A stretch of 32,385 nucleotides of DNA from an uncultured Clostridia bacterium (GCA_934271245.1 CAKQQY010000021.1:1-32385); one strand, 5' to 3'. Counted from the first letter of the stretch, positions 1 through 8,731 are shown. Notes: generated from the sequence alone by a model not told the origin. Program-made: numbers and translations.

Positions 1-43
1 AAGAAACAAGAAAATAAATCTTGACATAAAAAATAAAAAAAAC

Positions 44-72
44 TTCATAAAAAAAATAACCTCTCATATATT
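44..72 (+). promoter_or_regulatory. Sigma-E-like promoter of spoIVA
   Basis: A -35-like TTCATAA (44-50) and a -10-like CATATATT (65-72) are separated by 14 bases, which fits the sigma-E pattern (KMATATT, 14-15 bases, CATACAnT). In Bacillus subtilis spoIVA is transcribed by sigma-E in the mother cell, so the match is biologically expected. It is a sequence match only; the AT-rich context makes chance matches possible. Confidence 0.5.
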
Positions 73-100
73 AGTTTTGTAATCTGTGGGAGGTTTTTTT

Positions 101-1579
101 ATGGAAAAATACGACATTTATAAAGATATTTCGCGCCGTACGGAAGGGGATATCTATATCGGGGTGGTGGGTCCCGTAAGAACGGGTAAATCTACTTTTA
201 TAAGTAAGTTTATGGAAAAAGCGATAATGCCAAACATAAGCAATAAACTTCAAAAGCAAATCGCAACCGACGAAATGCCGCAGTCGGCGGAAGGGAAAAC
301 GGTTATGACGACGCAGCCGAAGTTTATACCCGCGAATGCCGTAAAAGTACAATTTAAAAATAAAACGAGCGCGAACGTAAGACTTGTGGATTGCGTCGGA
401 TATATGGTCGACGGTGCAAACGGACATTTAGAAGACGGAAAACCGCGTTTGGTCAGAACTCCTTGGAGCGACGAAGACATTCCTTTCGAAAAGGCTGCGG
501 AAATCGGTACGCGAAAAGTAATAAAAGAATATTCTACGATAGGGATAGTCGTAACTACCGACGGCAGTTTTACGGAAATTCCCCGTGAAAATTATCGTAA
601 ATGCGAAGAACGCATAGTCGATGAGTTAAAAGAGTTAAATAAACCTTTTGTCGTGGTGTTAAACTGTAAAAATCCGTCCGCAGACGAATCCGTTTCGCTT
701 TGCAAAGAAATGGAAGAAACTTACGGCGTACCGGTAATACCGCTTAACGCTCTTGAAATCGACGAAAAAGCAATCGGCGACGTTATGGAAAGATTGCTTT
801 ATCAATTCCCGATGCTCGGAATCAACGTTAATATTCCGAGATGGCTTTGCGCGTTGCCTTCGGATAGTCCCGTTATAAAAGAAATTCTGGACGAGGTGAA
901 AAATTCCACCGAAAATATAAGCAAAATGTGCGATTATCCCGAATTAAACGGACTTTTTTCCGAAAGCGATAAGTATGAACCGATTACATTATCGGAAATT
1001 AAACTCGATAAAGGAACTGTGGAATGCGAAATCAAAGCGAAAGACGGATTATTCTATAAAGTATTATCCGAAGAAACGGGCGACGTGATAAACGACGACT
1101 ACGAACTTATAAGTTTTATAAAAACGTTTTCTACGGAAAAGAGAAAGTATGAAAAGGTTAAAGACGCGTTAAAGCAGGCGGAAGACACAGGGTATGGCGT
1201 CGTTATGCCGACGGTCGAAGATATGAATCTCGAAGACCCGTTGCTTGTTAAAAAAGGCGGAAGATACGGATTAAAACTGAAAGCGAGCGCGCCGAGTCTA
1301 CATATTATGAAAGTAGACGTTTCCGCGGAAGTTTCGCCTATCGTCGGAACCGAAAAACAGGGCGAAGAAATGGTAAACAATCTTATGAAACGCTTTGAAG
1401 ATAACCCGTCGGAAATGTGGAACACAGACATGTTCGGGAAATCGCTGCACGATATGGTTGGGGATAGTTTATCGGATAAAATAAACGGCTTACCCAAAGA
1501 AACGTGCGGCAAACTCCGTAAAACCCTGACGAGAATTGTAAACGAAAACCGCGGCGGAATTATCTGTATATTGTTATAA
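101..1579 (+). CDS. spoIVA: Stage IV sporulation protein A (spore coat morphogenetic ATPase)
   Basis: SpoIVA polymerises, driven by ATP hydrolysis, on the outer forespore membrane and forms the basement layer of the spore coat; it acts in the mother cell. The 492-residue product has the same length as I recall for B. subtilis SpoIVA. It opens with MEKYDIYKDISRRTEGDIYI and carries the Walker A motif GPVRTGKST at residues 24-32, with the lysine at 30. The C-terminus ends in a hydrophobic GGIICILL, like the membrane-anchoring tail of the family. I chose ATG 101 because GGGAGG lies just upstream (88-93) and this start gives the family N-terminus; an in-frame ATG at 86 would add five residues and put the ribosome site inside the gene. 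A sigma-E-like promoter precedes it. The gene stands alone and marks the organism as a spore former. Confidence 0.97.
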   Translation: MEKYDIYKDISRRTEGDIYIGVVGPVRTGKSTFISKFMEKAIMPNISNKLQKQIATDEMPQSAEGKTVMTTQPKFIPANAVKVQFKNKTSANVRLVDCVGYMVDGANGHLEDGKPRLVRTPWSDEDIPFEKAAEIGTRKVIKEYSTIGIVVTTDGSFTEIPRENYRKCEERIVDELKELNKPFVVVLNCKNPSADESVSLCKEMEETYGVPVIPLNALEIDEKAIGDVMERLLYQFPMLGINVNIPRWLCALPSDSPVIKEILDEVKNSTENISKMCDYPELNGLFSESDKYEPITLSEIKLDKGTVECEIKAKDGLFYKVLSEETGDVINDDYELISFIKTFSTEKRKYEKVKDALKQAEDTGYGVVMPTVEDMNLEDPLLVKKGGRYGLKLKASAPSLHIMKVDVSAEVSPIVGTEKQGEEMVNNLMKRFEDNPSEMWNTDMFGKSLHDMVGDSLSDKINGLPKETCGKLRKTLTRIVNENRGGIICILL

Positions 1580-1655
1580 AGATAAAGCAAATTAAATCCG
1601 TATTCTTTAGGTTGAGAAAAAAATTGTAAGTTTTTGATTTTTTCCCTAAAAACGC

Positions 1656-1684
1656 TTGACAACGTTAAGTAAGAGTATTAGTAT
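1656..1684 (+). promoter_or_regulatory. Sigma-A promoter of the arsR-type regulator
   Basis: TTGACA (1656-1661), a 17-base spacer and TAGTAT (1679-1684). The -10 box overlaps the palindromic operator at 1678-1703, so a bound repressor would block RNA polymerase. This is the arrangement expected for an autorepressed ArsR-family gene. Confidence 0.7.
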
Positions 1685-1703
1685 ATTAGTAGATTCTAAT
1701 ATT
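1678..1703 (+). promoter_or_regulatory. Operator copy 1 of the ArsR-type regulator
   Basis: A 26-base element containing the perfect inverted repeat ATATTAG-N6-CTAATAT (1683-1702). It recurs at 2117-2142 with 24 of 26 bases identical, in front of the metal ATPase gene. Position over the -10 box and duplication upstream of both members of the pair support a repressor site. Operator function is inferred. Confidence 0.75.
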
Positions 1704-1718
1704 GACAGGGGTGAAGAA

Positions 1719-2066
1719 ATGGAAAACGGCAAAAGCGTTCATAAGAATTTGCTTGATATGATAACCGACCCCGATAAGTTTTTTAACAACGTTGACAGGG
1801 CGAGCGTTATTTTCTCTCTTCTCGGCGATGAAACTCGTATGAAGATAATACTTGCGCTGTCTTACGGAGAACTTTGCGTTAATCATATCTGTGAAATCGC
1901 AGGGGGAAAACAATCCGCCATTTCTCAGCATTTAAGACGGCTTAAAGACAATAATATAGTAAAGAGCAGAAAATACGGCAATTTGGTTTTATATTCGCTT
2001 GCAGACAATCATATAAGCGAAATCGTAAAACAGTGTCTTGAACACTTGAATTGCAAAAACGATTAA
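1719..2066 (+). CDS. ArsR/SmtB-family metal-sensing repressor
   Basis: A winged-helix repressor that would release its operator when it binds a metal ion and so derepress the efflux ATPase downstream. The 115-residue protein has the family core: FSLLGDETRMKIILAL, the cysteine-bearing ELCVNHIC helix (CadC-like ELCVCD region) and the recognition segment GGKQSAISQHLRRLKDNNIV. The last helix reads D-x-H-x10-H-x2-C, close to the SmtB/CzrA alpha-5 zinc site (D-x-H-x10-H-x2-E/H) but with cysteine at the final position. ATG 1719 is preferred over upstream in-frame starts because AGGGGTGA lies just before it and the operator and promoter lie upstream. The specific metal is not determined; Zn, Cd or Pb are most likely given the partner ATPase. 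Confidence 0.9.
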   Translation: MENGKSVHKNLLDMITDPDKFFNNVDRASVIFSLLGDETRMKIILALSYGELCVNHICEIAGGKQSAISQHLRRLKDNNIVKSRKYGNLVLYSLADNHISEIVKQCLEHLNCKND

Positions 2067-2080
2067 GTAAATAACTCGTT

Positions 2081-2109
2081 AAAAAGCAGTAATTTTATTA
2101 TTGCTTTTT
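2081..2109 (+). terminator. AT-rich hairpin between the regulator and the ATPase
   Basis: A 13-bp stem (2081-2093 with 2097-2109, one G-U pair) around a TTT loop begins 15 bases after the regulator stop. The distal arm ends in TTTTT and A-tracts flank both sides, so it could terminate in either direction. It separates the regulator gene from operator copy 2. The low G+C content of the stem makes it a weak or partial terminator at best. Confidence 0.5.
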
Positions 2110-2116
2110 AAAATGG

Positions 2117-2142
2117 TTAGTATATTAGTAAATTATAATATT
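2117..2142 (+). promoter_or_regulatory. Operator copy 2, upstream of the metal ATPase
   Basis: This element matches the one at 1678-1703 in 24 of 26 bases. Its inverted repeat is ATATTAG-N6-ATAATAT (2122-2141), one mismatch from perfect. A TAGTAT at 2118-2123 sits 17 bases after TTATTA (2095-2100), mirroring the promoter geometry of copy 1, and a second candidate -10 (TATAAT, 2134-2139) lies within the palindrome. The ATPase therefore probably has its own metal-controlled promoter. Confidence 0.7.
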
Positions 2143-2161
2143 ATTATAAAGGAATACTATT

Positions 2162-4102
2162 ATGGAAGAAAAAAAGGTATGTACGGAAAAGGGTTGTCAC
2201 TGCGGTGACCATTTGTTCGTAGGAAAAGAAAATTCGGGCGAAAGGAAATCGTTCATCAAAGAATACGGTTTAGAAATATTAAAGTTAATATTATCTGCCG
2301 TTATTCTGGGTTTGACGTTTGTGCCGGCAATCGATAATATTGCATGGCTCAAATACGTAATGATCGGCGTGTCGTGGCTTATATGCGGATTCGAAATACT
2401 TGTCGAATTCTTTAAAAATATTTTCCACGGCGAGTTTTTCGAAGAAAGTACGCTTATGGTCTTATCGTCGATAGTGGCGATAGTTATGGGCGAGTTTTTC
2501 GAAGGCGTATTCATTATAGTTTTATTCAGCCTTGGCGAACTGCTCGAAGATATCGCTACCGATAATTCGAGAAGAAGCGTTTGCGCGCTTTCCGAACTTA
2601 AAAACGTAAAGGCACATCTCGTCGACGGTAAAGGAATAAAAGACGTTTCCCCGGAAGAAATCGAAATCGGAAGCGTAATAGAAGTAAGAAAAGGCGAAAA
2701 AGTACCTATCGACGGTATTCTTTGTTACGACGGCGGTTCTTTCGATACGAAAGCGATAACTGGCGAAAGCAAATTGTTTAACGCAGAAAAGGGAAAAGAA
2801 GTCTTAAGCGGCTATATAAACGCCGGCGAAGCGGTTTATATAAAAACCACGAAATTATATAAAGACAGTACCGTTTCGAGAATAATCGACCTTGTAGAAA
2901 ACAGTATCGAAAACAAAGCGAAGAGCCAGAAGTTTATAACTTCTTTCGCTAAAGTGTACACTCCCGTGGTCGTAGGGCTTGCGTTGCTGGTGGCGGTCGT
3001 TGTTCCTTTGTTTGACGCGTATAACTTCACTAAATGGATTTATAAAGCGTTATCGTTTCTTATCGTTTCTTGTCCTTGCGCGTTGGTTATTTCCGTTCCT
3101 TTGGGGTACTTTGTCGGAATAGGCAGCCTTGCTAAGAAAGGCGTTTTGGTTAAAGGCAGCAACTATATAGATTTACTTGCAAAAACCGACGCGGTGGTTT
3201 TCGATAAAACCGGTACTCTTACGAAAGGAAACTTTGCTTGCGAAAGCGTAAATATCCTTGACGGGGATAAAGACGACGTATGCGTAAAAGCGCTTTCTCT
3301 CGAAGAAAAATCTAATCACCCGCTTAAAACGGCGTTACAGAATTATTACAAAACGGATAAATTATCAGAAGTCGAAAATTTCAGCGAAGTCGTAGGCAAA
3401 GGTCTTTGCGGAACTATCGACGGCAAGAAATGCTGCATCGGCAATTATAAACTGATGGCGGAAAACGGCGTCGAATGCGAAAAAGACGAATATAACGGAA
3501 CGGTACTTTATTTCGCGGAAGACGGCAAACTGAAAGCGAAGTTCTATATATGCGACGAAATCAAAGAAGAAAGTTACACGCTTATAGAAAAACTGAAAAA
3601 ACTCGGCGTAAACGAAACGACCGTATTAAGCGGCGATAAAAGTGAAATCGTTAAAGCCGTTGCCGATAAAGTCGGCATAAAAAACAGTTACGGCGATCTT
3701 CTTCCCGAAGAAAAACTGCAAATGTTCAAGAGTATAAAAGAAGGCAAAAAGAGCGCCGTGTACGTCGGCGACGGTATAAACGATTCGCCCGCTCTTGCTC
3801 TTGCGGACGTAGGCGTTTCCTTCGGTCAACTCGGCAGCGACGTTGCAATCGAAAGTTCCGACGTTATCATCGTAGACGACGATTTGAGCAAACTTCCGCT
3901 TGCAATTAAGCATTCCAAAAAGGTTAAGAAAATCGTTATAGAAAACATAACCGTTTCTATCGGTATTAAAGTAACCATTATGGTACTCAGTATAGTTTTA
4001 CCGTTTATGCCGTTATGGATTTCCACTGTGGGCGACGTAGGCGTTTTGATTCTTGCTATAGCCAACGCGTTAAGAAACTACCGCGTAAAGAAGATAAAAT
4101 AA
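2162..4102 (+). CDS. cadA: P1B-type heavy-metal-exporting ATPase (Zn/Cd/Pb class)
   Basis: An integral membrane pump that uses ATP to expel soft divalent cations. Landmarks in the 646-residue protein: actuator TGES (200-203), transmembrane metal site SCPCALV with CPC at 304-306, phosphorylation site DKTGTLTKG (Asp348), HP motif NHPLK (His386) and GDGINDSPAL (536-545). The last membrane helix has the K...DVG arrangement (SIGIKVTI, then VGDVGVLILAIANALR) that marks the P1B-2 subgroup (ZntA/CadA), which separates it from copper pumps that also have CPC. The N-terminus lacks a ferredoxin-like HMA domain and has only a short Cys/His patch (C7, C12, H13, C14, H17). AAAGGA at 2148-2153 supports ATG 2162. 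It is paired with the ArsR-type gene through a shared operator. The symbol reflects class rather than proven orthology. Confidence 0.93.
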   Translation: MEEKKVCTEKGCHCGDHLFVGKENSGERKSFIKEYGLEILKLILSAVILGLTFVPAIDNIAWLKYVMIGVSWLICGFEILVEFFKNIFHGEFFEESTLMVLSSIVAIVMGEFFEGVFIIVLFSLGELLEDIATDNSRRSVCALSELKNVKAHLVDGKGIKDVSPEEIEIGSVIEVRKGEKVPIDGILCYDGGSFDTKAITGESKLFNAEKGKEVLSGYINAGEAVYIKTTKLYKDSTVSRIIDLVENSIENKAKSQKFITSFAKVYTPVVVGLALLVAVVVPLFDAYNFTKWIYKALSFLIVSCPCALVISVPLGYFVGIGSLAKKGVLVKGSNYIDLLAKTDAVVFDKTGTLTKGNFACESVNILDGDKDDVCVKALSLEEKSNHPLKTALQNYYKTDKLSEVENFSEVVGKGLCGTIDGKKCCIGNYKLMAENGVECEKDEYNGTVLYFAEDGKLKAKFYICDEIKEESYTLIEKLKKLGVNETTVLSGDKSEIVKAVADKVGIKNSYGDLLPEEKLQMFKSIKEGKKSAVYVGDGINDSPALALADVGVSFGQLGSDVAIESSDVIIVDDDLSKLPLAIKHSKKVKKIVIENITVSIGIKVTIMVLSIVLPFMPLWISTVGDVGVLILAIANALRNYRVKKIK

Positions 4103-4190
4103 AAATTCACGTCGGGCGAAGAAATTTTTTCGAAAGGGTATTTATATAAAAATATTTCTTTTTTTCGATAAAAATTTGTTTCCTAAATGA

Positions 4191-4218
4191 TTGACAAACA
4201 CAATTTAATGTTTATAAT
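4191..4218 (+). promoter_or_regulatory. Sigma-A promoter of htpG
   Basis: Consensus TTGACA (4191-4196), a 16-base spacer and consensus TATAAT (4213-4218). The CIRCE element begins six bases downstream and would cover the transcription start, so a strong promoter is held down by a repressor. Confidence 0.85.
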
Positions 4219-4223
4219 ATAAT

Positions 4224-4250
4224 TTAGCACTTGAGTGATGAGAGTGCTAA
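4224..4250 (+). promoter_or_regulatory. CIRCE element (HrcA operator)
   Basis: TTAGCACTT-N9-GAGTGCTAA differs from the CIRCE consensus TTAGCACTC-N9-GAGTGCTAA by one base in the left arm. HrcA binds such sites upstream of groESL and dnaK operons in Firmicutes. Its place just after a consensus promoter and before htpG indicates class I heat-shock control of this gene. Confidence 0.93.
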
Positions 4251-4283
4251 ATTATTTTTATAAATCAAAACGGAGGCTATATT

Positions 4284-6155
4284 ATGAAACAATTTAAAAC
4301 GGAATCGAAAAGAGTTCTCGATTTGATGATAAATTCAATATACACCAACAAAGAAATCTTTTTAAGAGAACTTATTTCCAACGCGTCGGACGCAATCGAT
4401 AAACTCAAATTTATTTCCCTTACGGATTCTTCCGTAAAATCGGATTTTTGCGTGAATCTTTCTTTTGATAAGGAAGGCAGAACGATAACCGTAGAAGATA
4501 ACGGTATCGGTATGAACGAAACCGAACTCGAAAAGAATCTCGGCACGATAGCGGAAAGCGGAACGCTCGCATTTAAAAAAGAAAACGAAAACGACGGCGC
4601 GGAGATGATAGGTCAGTTCGGCGTGGGATTTTATTCGGCGTTTATGGTTGCCGATAAAATCGAAGTATACACGAAAAAATACGGCGAAGAAAAGGCTTAT
4701 AAATGGGAAAGTTGCGGCGCCGAAGGGTATACCGTGACCGAAACGGAAAAAGAGAACGTAGGAACGAAAATAGTTCTTCATATTAAAAACGACGACGAAG
4801 ATTATAAATATTCCGATTTCTTGTCCGAATACAAATTATCGTCGCTGGTAAAAGAATATTCCGACTATATTCGTTACCCGATTAAAATGCTTAAAACGCA
4901 TTCCGTAAGAAAGGAAGGTTCGCCTGACGATAAGCCCGAGTACGAACAAGTTAAAGAACTTGAAACGCTTAACAGTATGGTACCCGTCTGGAAGAAACCT
5001 AAATCGGAAGTAACGGAAGAAACTCTTAACGAGTTTTATAAATCGGAATTCCACGACTATCAGAACCCGTTAAAGAGCGTATACGCAAAAATCGAAGGCG
5101 CGGTAAATTACGATACCTTATTGTTTATACCGCAGAAAGCGCCGTACGATTATTATTCGAAAGATTATAAAAAAGGATTAAAACTCTATTGTAACGGCGT
5201 AATGATAATGGAAAAATGCGAAGACCTTTTACCCGATTATTTCGGATTTGTAAAAGGCGTCGTCGATTCTTCCGATTTAGACTTAAATATTTCGAGAGAA
5301 ATTCTTCAACAGACAAGACAGGTTAAAGCGATAGCGTCTTCTCTTGAAAAGAAAATCTTTTCCGAACTTAAAAAGATGATTGAGTCGGATAGGGAAACGT
5401 ACGAAAAAATGTTCAAGGAATTCGGTCTTGCGATTAAGTTCGGCGTTTATTCCGATTTCGGAATGAGAAAAGAACAGTTGAAAGATTATCTTATGTTCTA
5501 TTCTTCGAAGAAAGAAAAACTCGTTACGCTTTCCGACTACGTTAAGGAAATGCCCGAAGATCAAAAGGAAATATATTACGCTTGCGGCGAAAGTTACGAA
5601 AAGATAGCCAAACTTCCGCAAATAGAAAAAGCGACGGAAAAAGGTTACGAAATTCTTTATTTTAAGGATAACGTAGATGAATTCGTTGCAAAAATTTTGG
5701 ACGAGTACGACGGCAAGAAGTTTAAATCCGTATCCGAAGCGGACTTTACAGAAGGAAACGAAGAGGCCAAAAAGGATTTGGAAGAGAAAAATCAGGCGTA
5801 TAAAGAAGTTTTGGATTTTGTTAAAGAATCGCTCGGCGACAGAGTAAAAGACGTCGTATTGTCGAAAAATCTTAAGACCTATCCCGTTTGTTTGAAAGCG
5901 GCAGGCGAAATATCTATCGAAATGGAAAAGGTGTTAAACAGTATGCCTAACGCCGAAGGTAAGATTAAAGCCGACAAAGTACTCGAACTTAACGCCGATC
6001 ATAACGTAACGGCTAAACTTAAAGAACTTTACGAAACGGATAAAGAAAAACTTAAAAAGTACGCCGTCGTATTATACGAACAGGCAAGACTCATCGAAGG
6101 CTTATCTATCGACGACGTTAGCGAATATACGCTTGCTCTTTCCGAAATATTGTAA
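4284..6155 (+). CDS. htpG: Chaperone HtpG (bacterial Hsp90)
   Basis: A cytoplasmic ATP-dependent chaperone that works as a dimer with DnaK on late folding and refolding. The 623-residue length is typical. The GHKL ATPase domain is clear: the start KQFKTESKRVLDLMINSIYT, the ATP-binding segment RELISNASDAIDKL near residue 30, DNGIGM near 75 and the glycine-rich lid GQFGVGFYSAF near 112. The middle domain contains VKGVVDSSDLDLNISREILQ with the conserved catalytic-loop arginine region. Ribosome site GGAGG (4272-4276) precedes ATG 4284. The gene stands alone, transcribed from a consensus promoter with a CIRCE operator, so expression should rise on heat stress through HrcA. Confidence 0.97.
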   Translation: MKQFKTESKRVLDLMINSIYTNKEIFLRELISNASDAIDKLKFISLTDSSVKSDFCVNLSFDKEGRTITVEDNGIGMNETELEKNLGTIAESGTLAFKKENENDGAEMIGQFGVGFYSAFMVADKIEVYTKKYGEEKAYKWESCGAEGYTVTETEKENVGTKIVLHIKNDDEDYKYSDFLSEYKLSSLVKEYSDYIRYPIKMLKTHSVRKEGSPDDKPEYEQVKELETLNSMVPVWKKPKSEVTEETLNEFYKSEFHDYQNPLKSVYAKIEGAVNYDTLLFIPQKAPYDYYSKDYKKGLKLYCNGVMIMEKCEDLLPDYFGFVKGVVDSSDLDLNISREILQQTRQVKAIASSLEKKIFSELKKMIESDRETYEKMFKEFGLAIKFGVYSDFGMRKEQLKDYLMFYSSKKEKLVTLSDYVKEMPEDQKEIYYACGESYEKIAKLPQIEKATEKGYEILYFKDNVDEFVAKILDEYDGKKFKSVSEADFTEGNEEAKKDLEEKNQAYKEVLDFVKESLGDRVKDVVLSKNLKTYPVCLKAAGEISIEMEKVLNSMPNAEGKIKADKVLELNADHNVTAKLKELYETDKEKLKKYAVVLYEQARLIEGLSIDDVSEYTLALSEIL

Positions 6156-6170
6156 AAGTCCGAACCACTG

Positions 6171-6206
6171 ACGATAAAATCAATTGTATTTCAAGGTTTT
6201 TATCGT
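6171..6206 (+). terminator. Hairpin downstream of htpG (weak terminator candidate)
   Basis: A 9-bp perfect stem, ACGATAAAA (6171-6179) with TTTTATCGT (6198-6206), closes an 18-base loop 16 bases after the htpG stop. The stem is AT-rich and is followed by AAAATTTA rather than a T-run, so terminator function is uncertain. Confidence 0.3.
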
Positions 6207-6265
6207 AAAATTTAGGCGTAGAACGGTAAAACCGCTAAAAATAAAATAATGTTGAGAGGTGATTT

Positions 6266-8731
6266 ATGAGCGAACAAATAACGGCTTTAAAACTCGATAA
6301 CGTAGTTAAAACTTACGGAACGGGCGATTTTTCCGTTCGCGCGTTGAAAGGCGTAAACTTAAGTTTCAGAAAGAACGAGTTCGTGGCGATTTTAGGACCT
6401 TCCGGTTGCGGCAAGACCACCATGCTGAACATTATCGGCGGACTTGACAGGTATACTTCCGGCGATTTAATTATCAACGGTAAATCGACGAAAGAATATA
6501 AAGACGCCGATTGGGACAGATACAGAAATAACAGTATAGGGTTCGTATTCCAGAGTTATAATCTTATTCCGCATCAGACGATACTCGGTAACGTAGAACT
6601 TGCGCTTGAACTTTCGGGGATAAATAAAGCCGAAAGGAAAAACCGCGCGCTTAAAATGCTTGAGAAGGTAGGGCTTAAGGGACTGGAACACAAAAAACCT
6701 AATCAGTTATCCGGCGGACAAATGCAGAGGGTTGCAATAGCAAGAGCGCTTATCAACGACCCCGAAATTATCCTTGCCGACGAACCCACCGGCGCGCTCG
6801 ATACAGAAACGAGCGTTCAGGTTATGGATTTGTTGAAAGAAGTTGCCAAAGACAGGCTTGTTATTATGGTAACTCATAACCCCGAACTTGCCGAAAAATA
6901 CGCAACGAGAATTATAAACTTATTAGACGGCGAAGTTGTGGGCGATAGCAATCCTGCAAACTATCTCGAAGAAAAGGATAAAACAACTAAAAGAAAGCCG
7001 AGAATGGGGCTTAAAACGGCGTTTGCGTTATCGCTTAAGAATTTGTTCTCTAAAAGGGCGAGAACTATTTTAACGAGCGTTGCGGGAAGCATAGGTATTA
7101 TCGGTATCGCGTTGGTACTTGCCATTTCTAACGGTTTTAATATCTATATGTCACGTATGCAAACGGATACGCTTGCAACTTATCCGCTTACGATAAGCGA
7201 AAGTTCGGTAGACTTATCTTCGTTTTCCGAAATGTACGAAAATGAATTGAAAGACGCGTATCCGGAACTAAATAATATTTTAGTAAAAAGCGCATTTCAT
7301 AAACTTACGGGAATGTTACAGAGCAATGATTTGACCGATTCGTCGGAAAACGGTTTCAGACATTATCTCGAATCAATGGATAAAGAATTGTATTATTCCG
7401 TTCAATACGATTACGGTTTCGATATGAACGATTATTTTTATACGCATATAAAAATGAACGGAACCGAACAGTTTTTGGCGATAGACCAACTCGTCAGTCA
7501 GATTGAAAAGAAATACGACGATCAATTGCAAAGCGCAATGGGGCTTAACACTGGATTCGTTCGTCAATTCGTTCCGACAATACAGGAAATGCCTGACGAC
7601 CCGAACCTTATCGCCGAACAATACGATATGTTATACAGGGTAGACGACAGCGTTTCCTTTGACAGTTTAGCTCCGAACCAGATATTGCTTGTGGTAAACA
7701 AGTACAACCAGATCAGCGATATAACTCTTGCGCTTCTCGGTTATCTCGAAGTAAATGTCGAAACTTCCGGTAACAACGTAAACATCAGTTTCGGAGATAA
7801 AACGGAAATTCCGCTGGACGAAATAATCGGGGAAGGTATTTATCTTGCCGATAACTCGAAAATGTATCAAAAACGTATGGGGGTGTGGTTCCCTAAGGTT
7901 GTGGACGAATCTATTGCGGAAAAACTCGAAGTCGTTGGCGTAATCAGAGAAAAAGAACACGTTGACGGAATTCTGAACGTAGGTCTTGCGTACGCTTCGG
8001 CTCTTACCGAAAAAGTGCTTAGGCTGAATAAGGATTCGGAAATTGCCACGGACGCAAAAAATAGCGAAAGCAAATCGGTTACCGTTATGATTCCCAACGG
8101 AGAAGGTGGAACGGAAGTGTACGAAACTCTTTCCGTAAGGCAATTATGCGGAGTCGATACCCCTTCCGAAATAAAGATTTACGCTAAAGATTTTGAAAAG
8201 AAAGAAAAAATCAAAGCGTATATCGACGAATGGAACGACGCTCACTCCGACGACGATAATTTACAGATTACCTATTCGGATACTATGAGTATGATGTTCG
8301 GAATGCTTAATACGATGGTTGACGCGGTAACGTACATTTTAGTTGCGTTTACTTCCATATCTTTGGTGGTTTCCAGCGTGATGATAGGTATTATAACTTA
8401 TATCTCCGTTGTCGAACGAACTAAAGAAATAGGCGTGTTAAGGTCGCTCGGCGCTTCCAAACACGAAATATCTAACGTGTTTAACGCCGAAACTTTCCTA
8501 ATAGGAATGTTCTCGGGCTTGTTCGGCGTTGCCGTAACTTATTTGCTGTCAATTCCGATTAACCTTATAATAGGTATTTTCGTACCGGAAATCGGCGCGG
8601 TTGCGAACTTAAATCCGCTTGCGGCGTTGATTCTTGTGCTTATAAGCATATCGCTTACGCTTATTTCCGGGTTGATTCCGTCGCGTATCGCAGCGAATAA
8701 AGACCCCGTCGTAGCCCTTCGCTCGGAATAA
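6266..8731 (+). CDS. ABC transporter with fused ATPase and FtsX/MacB-type permease
   Basis: A single polypeptide of 821 residues joining a LolD/MacB-type ATPase to a mechanotransmission-type permease. ATPase motifs: Walker A GPSGCGKTT (44-52), Q-loop Q96, signature LSGGQMQR near 147 and Walker B IILADEPTGALD near 168. After a linker, one membrane helix (about 275-295, IGIIGIALVLAISNG) leads into a long extracellular domain. Three helices lie at the C-terminus, with the FtsX hallmark ERTKEIGVLRSLGASKHEI between the first two. This is the MacB topology (four helices). Such fusions in Firmicutes serve peptide or antibiotic response, lipoprotein-like export or cell-envelope signalling; the substrate here is unknown. 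No sensor kinase or partner protein flanks it. GAGAGGTGAT supports ATG 6266. Confidence 0.92.
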   Translation: MSEQITALKLDNVVKTYGTGDFSVRALKGVNLSFRKNEFVAILGPSGCGKTTMLNIIGGLDRYTSGDLIINGKSTKEYKDADWDRYRNNSIGFVFQSYNLIPHQTILGNVELALELSGINKAERKNRALKMLEKVGLKGLEHKKPNQLSGGQMQRVAIARALINDPEIILADEPTGALDTETSVQVMDLLKEVAKDRLVIMVTHNPELAEKYATRIINLLDGEVVGDSNPANYLEEKDKTTKRKPRMGLKTAFALSLKNLFSKRARTILTSVAGSIGIIGIALVLAISNGFNIYMSRMQTDTLATYPLTISESSVDLSSFSEMYENELKDAYPELNNILVKSAFHKLTGMLQSNDLTDSSENGFRHYLESMDKELYYSVQYDYGFDMNDYFYTHIKMNGTEQFLAIDQLVSQIEKKYDDQLQSAMGLNTGFVRQFVPTIQEMPDDPNLIAEQYDMLYRVDDSVSFDSLAPNQILLVVNKYNQISDITLALLGYLEVNVETSGNNVNISFGDKTEIPLDEIIGEGIYLADNSKMYQKRMGVWFPKVVDESIAEKLEVVGVIREKEHVDGILNVGLAYASALTEKVLRLNKDSEIATDAKNSESKSVTVMIPNGEGGTEVYETLSVRQLCGVDTPSEIKIYAKDFEKKEKIKAYIDEWNDAHSDDDNLQITYSDTMSMMFGMLNTMVDAVTYILVAFTSISLVVSSVMIGIITYISVVERTKEIGVLRSLGASKHEISNVFNAETFLIGMFSGLFGVAVTYLLSIPINLIIGIFVPEIGAVANLNPLAALILVLISISLTLISGLIPSRIAANKDPVVALRSE

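Noticed and set aside
1605..1652. Hairpin TTTAGG...CCTAAA after spoIVA as a terminator
   Set aside because: The stem is short, interrupted by an unpaired four-base stretch, and has no following T-run.
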